64,000 bases of DNA from Candidatus Tokpelaia sp. JSC161. Its GTDB lineage: Bacteria > Pseudomonadota > Alphaproteobacteria > Rhizobiales > Rhizobiaceae. The stretch spans positions 620,001 through 684,000 of the forward strand of contig QEND01000001.1 in assembly GCA_003331105.1 (NCBI GenBank). The letters are read 5' to 3'. A program made the position numbers and the translations under genes. The notes below the pieces were generated by a model that saw only the letters and a list, made by a program, of their open reading frames with translations, made no database searches and was not told the origin of the DNA. Each line of letters starts with the position of its first letter. Within the stretch, counting starts at the first letter, position 1. Below, one piece after another: positions 9,512 through 24,518 of this stretch.

Positions 9512-10570
9512 ATGCAAAAAATCGCTTCTCAACTTTTCAAATGGTATGATCAACACCATCGTTTACTCCCCTGGCGCACGACACCTTCAGAACAAAAACA
9601 AGGAATAAAAGCTGATCCCTACAAAATTTGGCTCTCTGAAATAATGTTACAACAAACAACTGTAAAAACAGTCAAACCCTATTTTACAAAATTTATTCAA
9701 AAATGGCCAAATATCCAAGCACTCTCTGCTGCTTCTCAAGAAGATATTCTTAAAGAATGGTCTGGACTTGGCTATTACTCACGCGCGCGCTCTTTAAAGT
9801 CTTGTGCAGATCAAATTCTTTCAAAATACAATGGGCAATTCCCAAAACACGCAGAAAAGCTACGCGCACTCCCTGGTCTAGGCAATTACACAGCAGCTGC
9901 TATTTCCGCCATCGCATTCAATCAAAAAGAAGCAGTGGTCGATAGCAATGTCCAGCGTGTCATCACCCGTCTATTTCTTATTACAACAGCTCTACCTTTT
10001 GCTAACAAGGAAATCCATCAATATACTCGCAAAATTACACCATATTCCAGACCAGGCGATTTTGCCCAGGCTATGATGGATCTCGGTGCAACCTTATGCA
10101 CACCTAAAAAACCGAAATGTTTAATCTGTCCGCTCACAAAACTTTGCCTCGCTCTACAGAAAGACAACCCAGAAAATTTTCCAAAAAAAAATACAATCAA
10201 GAAAAAAGAGCTACGAACTGGAAATACATTTATCGCTTTATCAGAAAATCAACGTATCTTTTTACAAAAACGCCATCAAAAGGGTTTACTAGGTGGAATG
10301 AGTGAAACTCCCAATCATTTCGCACAAGAAGCCAATAAACAAGATATGGCTTTCGCTCCATTTCCTGCTTTATGGGTCTATCAAGGCGATATTCATCATA
10401 TCTTTAGTCATTTCCTACTTTCCATGTCTGTTTATATGGCAACAAACCTTAGTGAAAACATAGGAAAAAAGGGTTGGTGGGTTAAAATAGAAGATCTAAC
10501 AAAAGAGGCGTTACCAAGCCTCATAAAAAAAGCAATCAAAAAAGCATTACCTGATGCCTTTAATCTCTAA
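9512..10570 (+). CDS. mutY: A/G-specific adenine glycosylase
   Basis: Removes adenine mispaired with 8-oxoguanine. The 352-aa protein shows the catalytic Glu43 (SEIMLQQTT), the helix-hairpin-helix [12 protein letters not shown], catalytic Asp144 (VVDSNVQRV) and the iron-sulfur loop C196-x6-C203-x2-C206-x5-C212. The C-terminal part ([15 protein letters not shown]) resembles the NUDIX-like 8-oxoG recognition domain. Converges on ccrM with a 4-bp overlap; mutY beside ccrM is a common alphaproteobacterial neighbourhood. Confidence 0.94.
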   Translation: MQKIASQLFKWYDQHHRLLPWRTTPSEQKQGIKADPYKIWLSEIMLQQTTVKTVKPYFTKFIQKWPNIQALSAASQEDILKEWSGLGYYSRARSLKSCADQILSKYNGQFPKHAEKLRALPGLGNYTAAAISAIAFNQKEAVVDSNVQRVITRLFLITTALPFANKEIHQYTRKITPYSRPGDFAQAMMDLGATLCTPKKPKCLICPLTKLCLALQKDNPENFPKKNTIKKKELRTGNTFIALSENQRIFLQKRHQKGLLGGMSETPNHFAQEANKQDMAFAPFPALWVYQGDIHHIFSHFLLSMSVYMATNLSENIGKKGWWVKIEDLTKEALPSLIKKAIKKALPDAFNL

Positions 10571-11688
10571 TCAAGTAGCCATTCATGACGAATCCTGCTC
10601 CGTAATTTATCAATAGACCTTAATTTTCCACTATCGTCATAATGCCAGTAAGTCCAACCATTACAAGTCTCTTTCTGTTGAGCTTTACATCCAATCATAT
10701 GTATTGAACCAGAATCCCCTTTATAAACTAACATACCATCAGCTCGAACAAGAGCCGAATGCTGCTTTTCCTTATCATAAAGAATCATACCAGCCTTGAT
10801 GAAACCTGCTTCAATCAGACTAAGAAAAGGAATACGTGGCTTAGGAGCGCAGGTGCGCAATAAGATTTCTAGATCAACCTGATCAAGCTGTTGCACATTT
10901 GCAATTCGCTGAGATGCAACCTGAACATAAAGCTCTTCACGTTCCACACCAATAAAATTTCTTCCTAATCTCTTGGCAACAGCCCCTGTCGTACCTGAAC
11001 CAAAAAAAGGATCAAGAATCGTATCCCCTGGCTTTGTCGATGCAAGCATAATCCGAGCAAGTAAAGCCTCTGGCTTTTGAGTAGAATGCAATTTGCGTCC
11101 AAAATGATCCTTCAAACGTTCTGCACCAGTACAAATTGGAAACAACCAATCAGAGCGCATTTGCAAATCTTCATTCCCTGCCTTTAAAGCTTTATAATTA
11201 AAAGTATACTTTTTATTTTTACTATCACGCAGAGCCCATATCAATGTTTCATGCGCATTTTGAAACCGCCTCCCATGAAAATTAGGCATAGGATTACTTT
11301 TACGCCAAATAATATCATTCAAAATCCAAAATCCAAGATCCTGCAGAATAGAACCAACACGAAAAATATTGTGATAAGAACCAATCACCCACAAGGTCCC
11401 ACCTGGTTTTAAAAGTCTACGGCATGCCAACAACCAAGACCTGGTAAATTTATCATATGCCTGAAAGCTTTCAAACTGATCCCAAGGATCATCTACCCCA
11501 TGTACAAGAGTATGATCAGGTCTCCGTAAGTTCCCTTCCAGCTGTAAATTATAAGGAGGATCAGCAAAAACAACATCAACCAAATCTATAGGAAGGCCCT
11601 CAAGTTCGACAAGACAATCTCCTTTCAAAATACGGTTTTTCCACTTCTCTTCGCAAGAGAATGAATTCCTAGGATCATTTGTAGACAT
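10567..11688 (-). CDS. ccrM: CcrM-type adenine-specific DNA methyltransferase (GANTC)
   Basis: Cell-cycle DNA methylase of the Caulobacter CcrM family, 373 aa. The catalytic motif ADPPYNLQL (Asp43-Tyr46) comes first and the SAM-binding [10 protein letters not shown] later, the beta-type order. The C-terminal about 90 residues ([16 protein letters not shown]-like [19 protein letters not shown]) form the extra domain typical of CcrM rather than of restriction-associated methylases. No restriction gene lies nearby. GANTC specificity is from family knowledge. Confidence 0.9.
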   Translation of the reverse strand: MSTNDPRNSFSCEEKWKNRILKGDCLVELEGLPIDLVDVVFADPPYNLQLEGNLRRPDHTLVHGVDDPWDQFESFQAYDKFTRSWLLACRRLLKPGGTLWVIGSYHNIFRVGSILQDLGFWILNDIIWRKSNPMPNFHGRRFQNAHETLIWALRDSKNKKYTFNYKALKAGNEDLQMRSDWLFPICTGAERLKDHFGRKLHSTQKPEALLARIMLASTKPGDTILDPFFGSGTTGAVAKRLGRNFIGVEREELYVQVASQRIANVQQLDQVDLEILLRTCAPKPRIPFLSLIEAGFIKAGMILYDKEKQHSALVRADGMLVYKGDSGSIHMIGCKAQQKETCNGWTYWHYDDSGKLRSIDKLRSRIRHEWLLD

Positions 11689-11712
11689 AAGAACATACTT
11701 TCTTGAATAAAA

Positions 11713-11773
11713 AAAAGGTTCCTTAAAATCTTTGAACAGGCTATTCTAGCCGTTTTAGTACGAATTATTCAAA
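11713..11773 (-). promoter_or_regulatory. Possible ccrM promoter
   Basis: On the minus strand upstream of ccrM, TTGAAT is followed after 18 nt by TAGAAT, a fair sigma70-like pair. The -10 overlaps a small hairpin GGCTA-GAA-TAGCC. Placed by eye; not tested. Confidence 0.3.
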
Positions 11774-11785
11774 ACAGGCAAATTT

Positions 11786-12469
11786 ATGCTCAAATCACAA
11801 CTAGTTATATTTGACTGCGATGGCGTTTTAGTCGATTCTGAATATATTTCTGCGCAAATTAATTCAGAATTATTAAACAACGCAGGATTTCCGATATCAC
11901 ATCAAGAATTATTAAAAAATTATGCTGGATTAGTATTCGATGATATCTTAAAAGCAATAGAACAGAAAAACAATATTCTCTTTCCTTCCACATTGCTAAA
12001 CGCTTCTCAAGCTCTTTTCTTAAAACAAATGCAAACCGATTTATTCCCAATTGTTGGAGTACGGGAAAACATTCAATCCTTAAAAATACCTTATTGCGTC
12101 TGCTCAAATTCAGCAAGTAGTAGTATCAAAAATATGCTAAGATTAACAAACCTTTATGACCTTTTCAAAGAAAGAATTTTTTCGGCATCAGAAGTGGGCA
12201 GCAAAAAAGCGAAACCAGCACCCGATGTCTATCTTTACGCAGCACACACTTATAAGGTTCAGCCAGAAAAAGTTATGGTACTAGAAGACTCTGTTCACGG
12301 TGTTACAGCTGCTAAAAAAGCAGGAATGCGGGTTATTGGCTTTACCGGTGGAAGGCATGCCTGGTCCGGAATATCGCATGATCTCATGAAAGCTGGAGCT
12401 GAAACTACCATAAGACGGCATGCAGATCTGGTGACAGTTATTGAAGCTCTGGAAAAGAACGATGACTGA
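11786..12469 (+). CDS. HAD-superfamily phosphatase, subfamily IA
   Basis: A 227-aa HAD hydrolase with motif I DCDGVLVDSE (nucleophile Asp near residue 10), motif II CVCSNSASSS, motif III lysine in KKAKPAPDVY and motif IV VLEDSVHG. The helical cap after motif I marks the phosphoglycolate phosphatase / beta-phosphoglucomutase-like group. The substrate cannot be told from sequence. It stands between ccrM (divergent) and thrC (same strand, about 50 bp). Confidence 0.82.
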   Translation: MLKSQLVIFDCDGVLVDSEYISAQINSELLNNAGFPISHQELLKNYAGLVFDDILKAIEQKNNILFPSTLLNASQALFLKQMQTDLFPIVGVRENIQSLKIPYCVCSNSASSSIKNMLRLTNLYDLFKERIFSASEVGSKKAKPAPDVYLYAAHTYKVQPEKVMVLEDSVHGVTAAKKAGMRVIGFTGGRHAWSGISHDLMKAGAETTIRRHADLVTVIEALEKNDD

Positions 12470-12516
12470 TTCTTCCAAGTCCATTCTCAAGCTACTTAAA
12501 AAATATGGATCATCAC

Positions 12517-13908
12517 ATGAAATATATCAGCACACGCGGAAAAGCACCTATTCTTGGATTTCAAGACATCGTTATGGAAGGCCTTGCCTTGGATGGTGGC
12601 CTTTATCTCCCTGAAAAATTTCCAAAAATTCCTCATAGGAGCATCCGAGCTCTCAGGGGCAAATCCTACAAAGAAATAGCAAAAGCTGTTGTCTGGGCAT
12701 TTATAGAAAATGAGATAGAATACTCAGATTTTGAAAAAATTGTTGATGAGTCCTATAGCACATTTCATCATGCAGCAGTATGCCCTCTTGTCCAAATCGC
12801 TCCGAATGAATTCATCCTTGAGTTATTTCATGGACCAACACTTGCTTTTAAAGATATAGCCATGCAATTCCTTGCGCGATTAATGGATCATATCCTTCAA
12901 AAAAAAAGAACAAAGGCAACGATTATTGGGGCAACATCAGGAGATACAGGAGGTGCTGCCATTGAAGCCTTTGCTAACCGCGCTAACTCAACCCTTTTTA
13001 TTCTCTTTCCTAAAGGACGTATTTCTCCGATACAACAGCGGCAAATAACAGGCAATCATGCTAAGAATGTTCATGCTATGGGAATCGAAGGGAACTTCGA
13101 TGATTGCCAAGTACTTGTCAAATCTATGTTTAACGATCATAATTTTCGCAGAAAAAGTGCGCTTGCTGGAGTCAATTCTATAAATTGGGCACGCATCATG
13201 GCTCAAACCGTTTATTATTTCTCAGCTGCGATTTCACTTGGGTCACCAGAAAAAAGCGTATCCTTTAGCGTTCCAACCGGAAATTTCGGTGATATCTTTG
13301 CAGGCTTTATTGCCTCGCGCATGGGATTACCGATTGCGCAATTAATTATTGCTAATAATGAGAATGATATTCTAACACGTATGCTACAAAGCGGAATTTA
13401 TGAACCAAGGAACATTATTTATACAACTTCGCCTTCAATCGATATTCAAATGCCCTCTAACTTGGAGCGCCTTCTTTTCGAAATAGGAGATCGTGATACA
13501 GCATTCATACGCCACACTATAGCTACCCTTGAGACAAATGGATCTTTCACTCTTGATAAAAATAAACATACAGAGATCACTAAGCTCTTTTCTGCCGGAC
13601 GTAGCAGCATGAACGAAACAGCGGAAACCATAAAAACAGTTTTTAGCACCAGCGGGTACCTCGCTGATCCTCATACAGCCATAGCTATAAAGGTAGGCCG
13701 TGAACATATCGATTCGAGCACACCTATGGTTATATTAGCAACGGCACATCCTGCAAAGTTCCCTCAAACAGTAAAAGAAGCTTGCGGGAATAATCCACAA
13801 TTACCACCTTGGGCAAGGATTCCTATAACAGAACGATTTGAAGTCTATAAAAAAGATGAAGAACGCATAAAGGCAGCTATTCTCGCATACTCTGGAATAC
13901 AGAAATAG
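12517..13908 (+). CDS. thrC: Threonine synthase
   Basis: PLP enzyme converting O-phosphohomoserine to threonine. The 463-aa protein begins MKYISTRGKAP as in the family, carries the PLP lysine in HGPTLAFKDIAMQF, and the phosphate-binding ATSGDTGGAA loop. The ATG at 12517 is preferred to one four codons upstream at 12505 because of that N-terminal match. It continues the homoserine branch that MetX also uses. Confidence 0.93.
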   Translation: MKYISTRGKAPILGFQDIVMEGLALDGGLYLPEKFPKIPHRSIRALRGKSYKEIAKAVVWAFIENEIEYSDFEKIVDESYSTFHHAAVCPLVQIAPNEFILELFHGPTLAFKDIAMQFLARLMDHILQKKRTKATIIGATSGDTGGAAIEAFANRANSTLFILFPKGRISPIQQRQITGNHAKNVHAMGIEGNFDDCQVLVKSMFNDHNFRRKSALAGVNSINWARIMAQTVYYFSAAISLGSPEKSVSFSVPTGNFGDIFAGFIASRMGLPIAQLIIANNENDILTRMLQSGIYEPRNIIYTTSPSIDIQMPSNLERLLFEIGDRDTAFIRHTIATLETNGSFTLDKNKHTEITKLFSAGRSSMNETAETIKTVFSTSGYLADPHTAIAIKVGREHIDSSTPMVILATAHPAKFPQTVKEACGNNPQLPPWARIPITERFEVYKKDEERIKAAILAYSGIQK

Positions 13909-13927
13909 AATCAATCAGGCTTAAAAA

Positions 13928-16900
13928 ATGCACGTATACAGCAGTAGAGAGCAGGAGCAGCAGAGAAAAGTTAATGTTGATCCAACTTTTTTCAGAAAAT
14001 TCTTTTATCCAAAAATCAGATTTTTAAATATAAAAAAAAATCCTGTCAAAGGAGTCTTTTTGCAATGTTTATTCCTTGCTTTTTCCCTGACGCATGGACA
14101 AGTTGCTTATGCTGCAGAACCTATCAAAATTTCTTTATACAACGTAGCAATTGATCTTTCCCACTTTGTTCAAATTTATCTCAATCGAGGAAACAAGTTC
14201 CATCTTGCTGCGATACCAGGAGCAGATGGGATTGTTCGCCGCATTGAAGTCCAAGCAAAGAGCAAAAAATCTTTAGGAGATTGGGCTGTCTTCTCTATCG
14301 CTAATCCTACAGATGAAAAAATAAACCGCCTTATTGTTGCTCCACATTATCGCCTTATCCGTTCTGGTATCATCATACCAGATCTCGGATCCACTCGTAT
14401 TGAATCTATTACTCCTAGCGAAGGATTGAGACTTGACAGAATCGCAAGTCCAGATTCAGATATTTTCTATCTGACCATTAACCCTGGATCTATCATTACC
14501 CTTGTTGCAGAACTAGGATCTCCCCATTTACCACAACTTTATCTCTGGGAACCTCAGGCCTATAAAGATAGTATTAATTCCTATACGCTCTACCATGGCA
14601 TTCTCTTAGGAATTTCTGCTTTACTTGCCTTATTCCTAACAATCCTTTTTTTCATAAAAGGAACGACACTTTTTCCAGCAGCCGCAGCATTTTCCTGGGC
14701 TGTACTCGCTTATATCTGTGTTGACTTTAACTTCCTTAACAAAATATTTGATACGACACACCAACAAATATTGCGCGCAGGAACGGAAGTAACACTTGCA
14801 GCTAGCATCCTAATTTTTCTATTTTCCTATCTGCATATTCACCGCTGGCATCCTCATTTTCGTTTCAGCATAAATCTATGGATGATAGCATTGTGCGTAT
14901 TAGGTGGACTGACCACTTTAACCACTTTTGAACCTGTGTTCGCTGCTGGAATGTCTCGTGCTTCTTTTGGAATAACAACATTCATAGGAATTATTCTCAT
15001 TTTTTCTCTTTCTCTTAAAAAAGATGATCGAGCGATTATGTTAATTCCAACATGGATTCTTATTCTCTTTTGGCTCATTGGCACCTATGCAGCTCTAATA
15101 GGCATTATCGACAATGACATGTTACAACCTGCTCTTTCCGGTGGACTTGTTTTAATTGTATTACTTATCAGTATTACTATTATGCAACATTCTTTTTCTG
15201 GAGGTGTTCTTAATCAAGGCCTTTTTTCTAACCTTGAACGACAGGCCTTATCAATTATGGGAACAGATAATATAGTTTGGGATTGGGATGTGACCCGTGA
15301 CCACGTTTTGACTAGCCCAAACCTTTATCTAGGATCCTCTTCCACACAGTTCACAGGAACAATCAAAAATTGGATTCTAGCTATATATGAAAAAGACCGT
15401 GACCAATTCCGTCAATCACTCAAGGCCATCTTAAACACAAAAACCGGAAGGCTACACGAAACATTCCGTCTGCAATCCAATGATGGAAAACACTTTTGGT
15501 TTTCGCTACAGGCACGCCCGGTTATTAGCACAGATGGCAAGATTATCCGCTGTGTTGGCATGCTGATTGACGTAACAAAAATGAAAAAAATAGAAGAAAG
15601 CCTTCTCCATAACTCAATTCATGATCAGCTAACAGGTCTCCCAAACAAACAGCTTTTTCTTGACAGATTACAAAGCTACTGTCATTGCGCAGCATTTTAT
15701 AAAAATATCCATCCAACCTTATTACTCATCGATTTTGATAATTTCCGCTCTATTCCTCGCAATTACGGCATATCTATCAGTAACACCTTTCTTTTAGCTA
15801 TCACACACCGTCTCAATAGAAAAATAAAATCTATTGATACACTTTGCAGATTATCAGTCGATCAATTTGCCCTATTACTACTTTCACAAAATAATCTATC
15901 AAAAATAGCTTCTTTTACCTTTTCACTTAAAAAGGCATTGGCTATGCCAGTTCTTTTAAAAGATAAACATGAAATAAGCTTAACAGCTTCTATAGGCCTT
16001 TTACCATGGACAGAAGGAAATGCCTGTGCAGAAGATCTCCTAAATGATGTAACCCTAGCTATGTATCATGCAAAACATAAAGGTGGCAATCGCATAGAGC
16101 CCTTCCAACCTATTTTCCGTACTACAAAACAAAACGCAATGCTAGAAGAACTACAGAAAAGTTTAGCTCTAGAACAAATTTATATTACCTATCATCCCAT
16201 TTTTAATACTGCCGATGGAAAAATTTCCGGATTCGAAGCGACTCCAGAATGGAGGCATAGCACAGAAGGTATTCTTAACATACGAGATCTTATTACTATC
16301 GCAGAAAATGCGAACCTAATAATGAAGATGAAGCAGTTTATTTTATTACGTGTTGCTGCAGATATCCGTTCTATTATGGAATATTTTCCCGAATACAGAT
16401 TTTTTATATCAATTAATTTTCCTAGTCAACATATCATTCATCCTCAATTAATTCATGCATGTCAAACCGTTTTAACGGGTAGCCCACCCCTAGAAAAAGA
16501 GCAAATAAAAATTAAATTTTCTGAAAAAATTTTAATACAAAATCCGGAACTTGCCTATTCACTTCTCCCTCGTCTTAAAGGACTTGGCATCGGACTTATT
16601 CTAGACGAGTTTGGATCTGAAAATTTATCTGTTCACTCTTTAACCCGCTTTCCATTTGATATAGTAAAGCTCGATTATTCTTTATTCACTCATGACAAGC
16701 AAAATCATCAAATCGTACTCAAATCCCTAATTAGTATGTTACATGATTTAGGAATTAAAATTATTGCAAGCGGTATTGAAAATGAAAAAGGAGCACTCCA
16801 ACTAAAAGACGCATACTGTGAATACCTACACAGCAACAGCTTCTACGAGGGAATGACACTAAATGAAGCTATCACCCTTATAAAAGATCAGAGAGATCAT

Positions 16901-16945
16901 ACTCATCTGCTATCAAGCCAGTCTATTATTAAAGTCAAAACTTGA
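13928..16945 (+). CDS. Membrane sensor with PAS and degenerate GGDEF and EAL domains
   Basis: A 1005-aa protein. A hydrophobic signal-like segment near residues 43-62 precedes an extracytoplasmic domain of about 150 aa, then about seven membrane helices (to about residue 425, resembling 7TMR-DISM receptors), a PAS-like domain (IVWDWDVTRD...), a GGDEF domain (HDQLTGLPNKQLFLDR) and an EAL domain. The GGDEF signature position reads SVDQF. The EAL domain reads EAT instead of EAL, KFSE for ExTE, DEFG for DDFG and ASGIE for AEGVE, while KLD is kept. Loss of catalysis is likely, so a c-di-GMP receptor role (as in LapD-type proteins) is possible. No close functional match recognised; gap to thrC is only 19 bp. 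Confidence 0.8.
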   Translation: MHVYSSREQEQQRKVNVDPTFFRKFFYPKIRFLNIKKNPVKGVFLQCLFLAFSLTHGQVAYAAEPIKISLYNVAIDLSHFVQIYLNRGNKFHLAAIPGADGIVRRIEVQAKSKKSLGDWAVFSIANPTDEKINRLIVAPHYRLIRSGIIIPDLGSTRIESITPSEGLRLDRIASPDSDIFYLTINPGSIITLVAELGSPHLPQLYLWEPQAYKDSINSYTLYHGILLGISALLALFLTILFFIKGTTLFPAAAAFSWAVLAYICVDFNFLNKIFDTTHQQILRAGTEVTLAASILIFLFSYLHIHRWHPHFRFSINLWMIALCVLGGLTTLTTFEPVFAAGMSRASFGITTFIGIILIFSLSLKKDDRAIMLIPTWILILFWLIGTYAALIGIIDNDMLQPALSGGLVLIVLLISITIMQHSFSGGVLNQGLFSNLERQALSIMGTDNIVWDWDVTRDHVLTSPNLYLGSSSTQFTGTIKNWILAIYEKDRDQFRQSLKAILNTKTGRLHETFRLQSNDGKHFWFSLQARPVISTDGKIIRCVGMLIDVTKMKKIEESLLHNSIHDQLTGLPNKQLFLDRLQSYCHCAAFYKNIHPTLLLIDFDNFRSIPRNYGISISNTFLLAITHRLNRKIKSIDTLCRLSVDQFALLLLSQNNLSKIASFTFSLKKALAMPVLLKDKHEISLTASIGLLPWTEGNACAEDLLNDVTLAMYHAKHKGGNRIEPFQPIFRTTKQNAMLEELQKSLALEQIYITYHPIFNTADGKISGFEATPEWRHSTEGILNIRDLITIAENANLIMKMKQFILLRVAADIRSIMEYFPEYRFFISINFPSQHIIHPQLIHACQTVLTGSPPLEKEQIKIKFSEKILIQNPELAYSLLPRLKGLGIGLILDEFGSENLSVHSLTRFPFDIVKLDYSLFTHDKQNHQIVLKSLISMLHDLGIKIIASGIENEKGALQLKDAYCEYLHSNSFYEGMTLNEAITLIKDQRDHTHLLSSQSIIKVKT

Positions 16946-16991
16946 CTTTATAGCACTCCTTATGGTTAAATGAAAAGATTGGATTGTTTAG

Positions 16992-19460
<2,469 letters not shown>

Positions 19461-19513
19461 TCCTTAAAATCAAAAATCAACAATTTCAAAGACTCAAGCA
19501 ATTCAGCATTGTC

Positions 19514-19543
19514 TTGACACAAAATCAAAATAAAGAATATTAT
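19514..19543 (+). promoter_or_regulatory. Sigma70-like promoter upstream of thiC
   Basis: TTGACA (19514-19519) and TATTAT (19538-19543) are separated by 18 nt in an AT-rich spacer, a near-consensus pair. It would give a thiC leader of roughly 110 nt. Confidence 0.55.
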
Positions 19544-19571
19544 AACTTGAACAAATCCTAATAAGAGACAG

Positions 19572-19613
19572 ACTGCTTATGCTCAACCACCATAGCTCAA
19601 GGTAGGCAGTTTT
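19572..19613 (+). terminator. Hairpin with T-run in the thiC leader, possible attenuator
   Basis: ACTGCTTAT (19572-19580) can pair with GTAGGCAGT (19602-19610), nine pairs including two G-U, followed by TTTTCTGCTTT. It lies between the proposed promoter and thiC. thiC leaders often carry a TPP riboswitch, but the conserved CTGAGA and the long ACC..GAACCTGATC core are not visible here. It could be a stand-alone attenuator, or the gyrB terminator. Confidence 0.35.
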
Positions 19614-19658
19614 CTGCTTTACCATACGAAATAGACATGGATCGTTAAGGAAAGATAG

Positions 19659-22220
<2,562 letters not shown>

Positions 22221-22293
22221 AAAAAGTCCCATTCTTTATTCAGTCAGGATTCAAAATAGACTAATTTTTCTTTTTAACAAGAGCAGATTCCCT

Positions 22294-22983
22294 TTGAAAG
22301 AAGACGTAAAATTCACACTTTTTCATCACCCCCTATCATCAGCATCACGTTATGTGCGTTTACTTCTCAACGAGTATCAAATAGCAGCTCATTTGATTAA
22401 AGAATACGAGTGGCAAAAACGCAAAGAGTTTCTAGCTCTTAACCTCGCTGGGACAGTTCCCGTTCTCTTAACAAATGAAACACCCGTTTGTGGAGCTCTG
22501 GTTATCTACGAATTTCTTGACGAAACCCAAGGACCTCTTAAAAATCATAGCAGACTTTTCCCCCAAAATCCACTTGCTCGGGCTCACGTCAGACATCTGT
22601 CTGAGTGGTTTCTTATAAAATTTGAAAATGATATTACCCGACATCTTGTCAAGGAACGCGTATACAAACAGGAAGGAGGAGCTGCTCCTGACGCCAATAT
22701 TATTCGAAAAGCCATAGCTAATATCCGGCCACATATGGAATATCTGAACTGGCTTTCTACAAACCACAATTGGCTTGGAGGTGCTTCACTGTCTTATGCA
22801 GATTTTGCTGCAGCTGCCACAGTTTCTGTTCTGGATTACATGGGAGAACTTCAGTGGCCTCTTTACCCTATGGCCAAGGAGTGGTACGCTCGTCTTAAGT
22901 CCCGCCCTTCATTTCGCTCTATCTTGTCTGACTCTATCCATGAAATAACACCACCAATCCATTATACAAATCTTGACTTTTGA
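22294..22983 (+). CDS. Glutathione S-transferase family protein
   Basis: 229 aa with an N-terminal thioredoxin-like GST fold (FTLFHHPLSSASRYVRLLLNEY, then GTVPVLL and a cis-Pro, then ALVIYEFLDE) and an all-helical C-terminal domain (WLGGASLSYADFAAAA). The start is a TTG at 22294, because no ATG or GTG precedes the fold without truncating it. The substrate is unknown; conjugation or stress roles are usual. It stands alone between uppP (divergent) and an SDR gene. Confidence 0.8.
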   Translation: MKEDVKFTLFHHPLSSASRYVRLLLNEYQIAAHLIKEYEWQKRKEFLALNLAGTVPVLLTNETPVCGALVIYEFLDETQGPLKNHSRLFPQNPLARAHVRHLSEWFLIKFENDITRHLVKERVYKQEGGAAPDANIIRKAIANIRPHMEYLNWLSTNHNWLGGASLSYADFAAAATVSVLDYMGELQWPLYPMAKEWYARLKSRPSFRSILSDSIHEITPPIHYTNLDF

Positions 22984-23170
22984 TCAAAGAGTAACAGAAT
23001 ATCTTATAAGCCGAAAAAAGGTGACATCCTACCCTTCTCCGCAAATAAAAAATCATTTCATCCAAATAGCTGTTCGAAACACACACACCTTCTTCTATCC
23101 TTCTGCAGGCAAAAGTTTACCTCTTGCAAAACAAATGATAATCTGAAGACAGAATAGGAGATTCAATCTT

Positions 23171-24028
23171 ATGATATTTTTCATCTTCGGCGGAGGGTAC
23201 AGCGGCAGGGCTTTCGCTGCAAAAACATCCTACCCTGTTTATGGCACAACAAGAAATCCACAACAATTTTCTAATTTAAAAAAAAGTAATATTAGACCTC
23301 TTCTCTTTCACAACAATCAATTGGATCAATCATCCCTTTTCGCTATATTAGAAAGAATAACACACCTGATCATCAGCATTCCGCCTTCCACCAATCAAGA
23401 AGATCCAGTCCTTGAACTCCCTCAGTTCCAGAAAAGAATACAAAATCTTCAATGGATATGTTATCTTTCAACAGTTGGTGTATACGGAAATCATAATGGG
23501 CATTGGGTCGATGAGAGATCAATATGCCGCACAACTTCGCCCTACAAAAAAAAACGTATTGACATTGAAAACAAATGGCTCCTTTTTTCTAAAAAAAATA
23601 ATATCCCTTTAGCTATACTACGGCTCGCTGGAATTTATGGTCCAGGACGAAATGCTTTTGTAAAATTGCGTACAAAAAAAGCCCACCTTATTATTAAGGA
23701 AGGACAAGTTTTCAATCGAATTCATGTAGCAGATATTGCTGGTGCTATCAAGCACCTCGCTCATAAAAAACAAATTGGGACTTTTAATCTATGTGATAAT
23801 CAACCTGCACCACCTCAAAACGTCATCACTTTTGCTGCTCAACTTATGGGAATCAAACCGCCACCAGAAATTCCTTTCGAAAAAGCGAATTTAGATCCAA
23901 TAACAAAATCTTTTTATAAGGATAACAAACGGGTTTCTAACGCATCCATTATTAGAAATGGCTATAATCTTCTCTATCCTAATTACCAACAGGCATTGAC
24001 AAATATGTGGCACTCAAATCAATGGTAA
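23171..24028 (+). CDS. NAD(P)-dependent epimerase/reductase, extended SDR (YeeZ-like)
   Basis: 285 aa. It opens with an atypical nucleotide-binding loop FGGGYSGRAFA, has the extended-SDR serine/tyrosine region YLSTVGVYGNHNGHWVDE and a later YKKKRIDIE, then LAGIYGPGRNA and IHVADIAGAI. This resembles the YeeZ/NAD-epimerase group, whose substrate is unclear. GGAG lies 9 nt upstream of the ATG. A short downstream reading frame starts inside its stop codon region (ATGGTAA), as in coupled genes. Confidence 0.75.
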   Translation: MIFFIFGGGYSGRAFAAKTSYPVYGTTRNPQQFSNLKKSNIRPLLFHNNQLDQSSLFAILERITHLIISIPPSTNQEDPVLELPQFQKRIQNLQWICYLSTVGVYGNHNGHWVDERSICRTTSPYKKKRIDIENKWLLFSKKNNIPLAILRLAGIYGPGRNAFVKLRTKKAHLIIKEGQVFNRIHVADIAGAIKHLAHKKQIGTFNLCDNQPAPPQNVITFAAQLMGIKPPPEIPFEKANLDPITKSFYKDNKRVSNASIIRNGYNLLYPNYQQALTNMWHSNQW

Positions 24029-24518
24029 ATCTGCATGAAAACAAAAATAAAAACAATCTTGATTGGCAAATCATTCGATCATCTTTCTCAGCGAAGCGTT
24101 ACACCTGTCCTCTCCCAGATTCATATCTGCTTTTAACACAAAAGCTTTATTTCTGCCATGCGCTCCGTTGATACTCATAGCATCGTTTTATATCATTCGA
24201 GAAAAAGACCTATTATGAAATCCGACATTTCTTTATACCATCAGTCCATCAGGAGATATTCCTGTTAATGAAAAAGAATATATACAGCTTACCTAAAATA
24301 TCTTCTCAATATTTTCCTAGAATACAATTCCCTTCTTCAGCAAGGCATCATGCAACCCAGCATTCCGGAAATCAGCCGGAATCGCTATTTTTTTAGCCCT
24401 TGCTATTCTATCTGCCAAATGACTCAATTATGAAATTATCAAATTTACCACAGACCTGTTCCAGGCTCGTTGACAAAAAACGAAAAACCACCTCATCAAT
24501 AAAAATGGGAGTACAATT
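24029..24518 (+). other. Gene-poor stretch with possible coding debris
   Basis: 490 bp without a convincing gene. A 49-codon frame (24022-24171) starts at an ATG overlapping the epimerase stop, reads QIIRSSFSAKRYTCPLPDS in its middle, and ends at TGA. Further on, short gene-like pieces occur in other frames, such as NPAFRKSAGIAIFLALAIL around 24350-24415. They could be parts of one decayed gene, but I cannot name a family. A terminator-like hairpin lies at 24362-24394. Confidence 0.3.
24362..24394 (+). terminator. Terminator-like hairpin upstream of glk
   Basis: ATTCCGG-AAATCAG-CCGGAAT is a perfect 7-bp stem followed, after CGCTA, by seven T residues. It is placed to end transcription from the epimerase or the debris region before glk. 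The 5-nt gap before the T-run weakens the call. Confidence 0.45.

Noticed and set aside
24268-24396. 41-codon frame MKKNIYSLPKISSQ
   Set aside because: No Shine-Dalgarno, no family resemblance, and it ends in the terminator-like hairpin.
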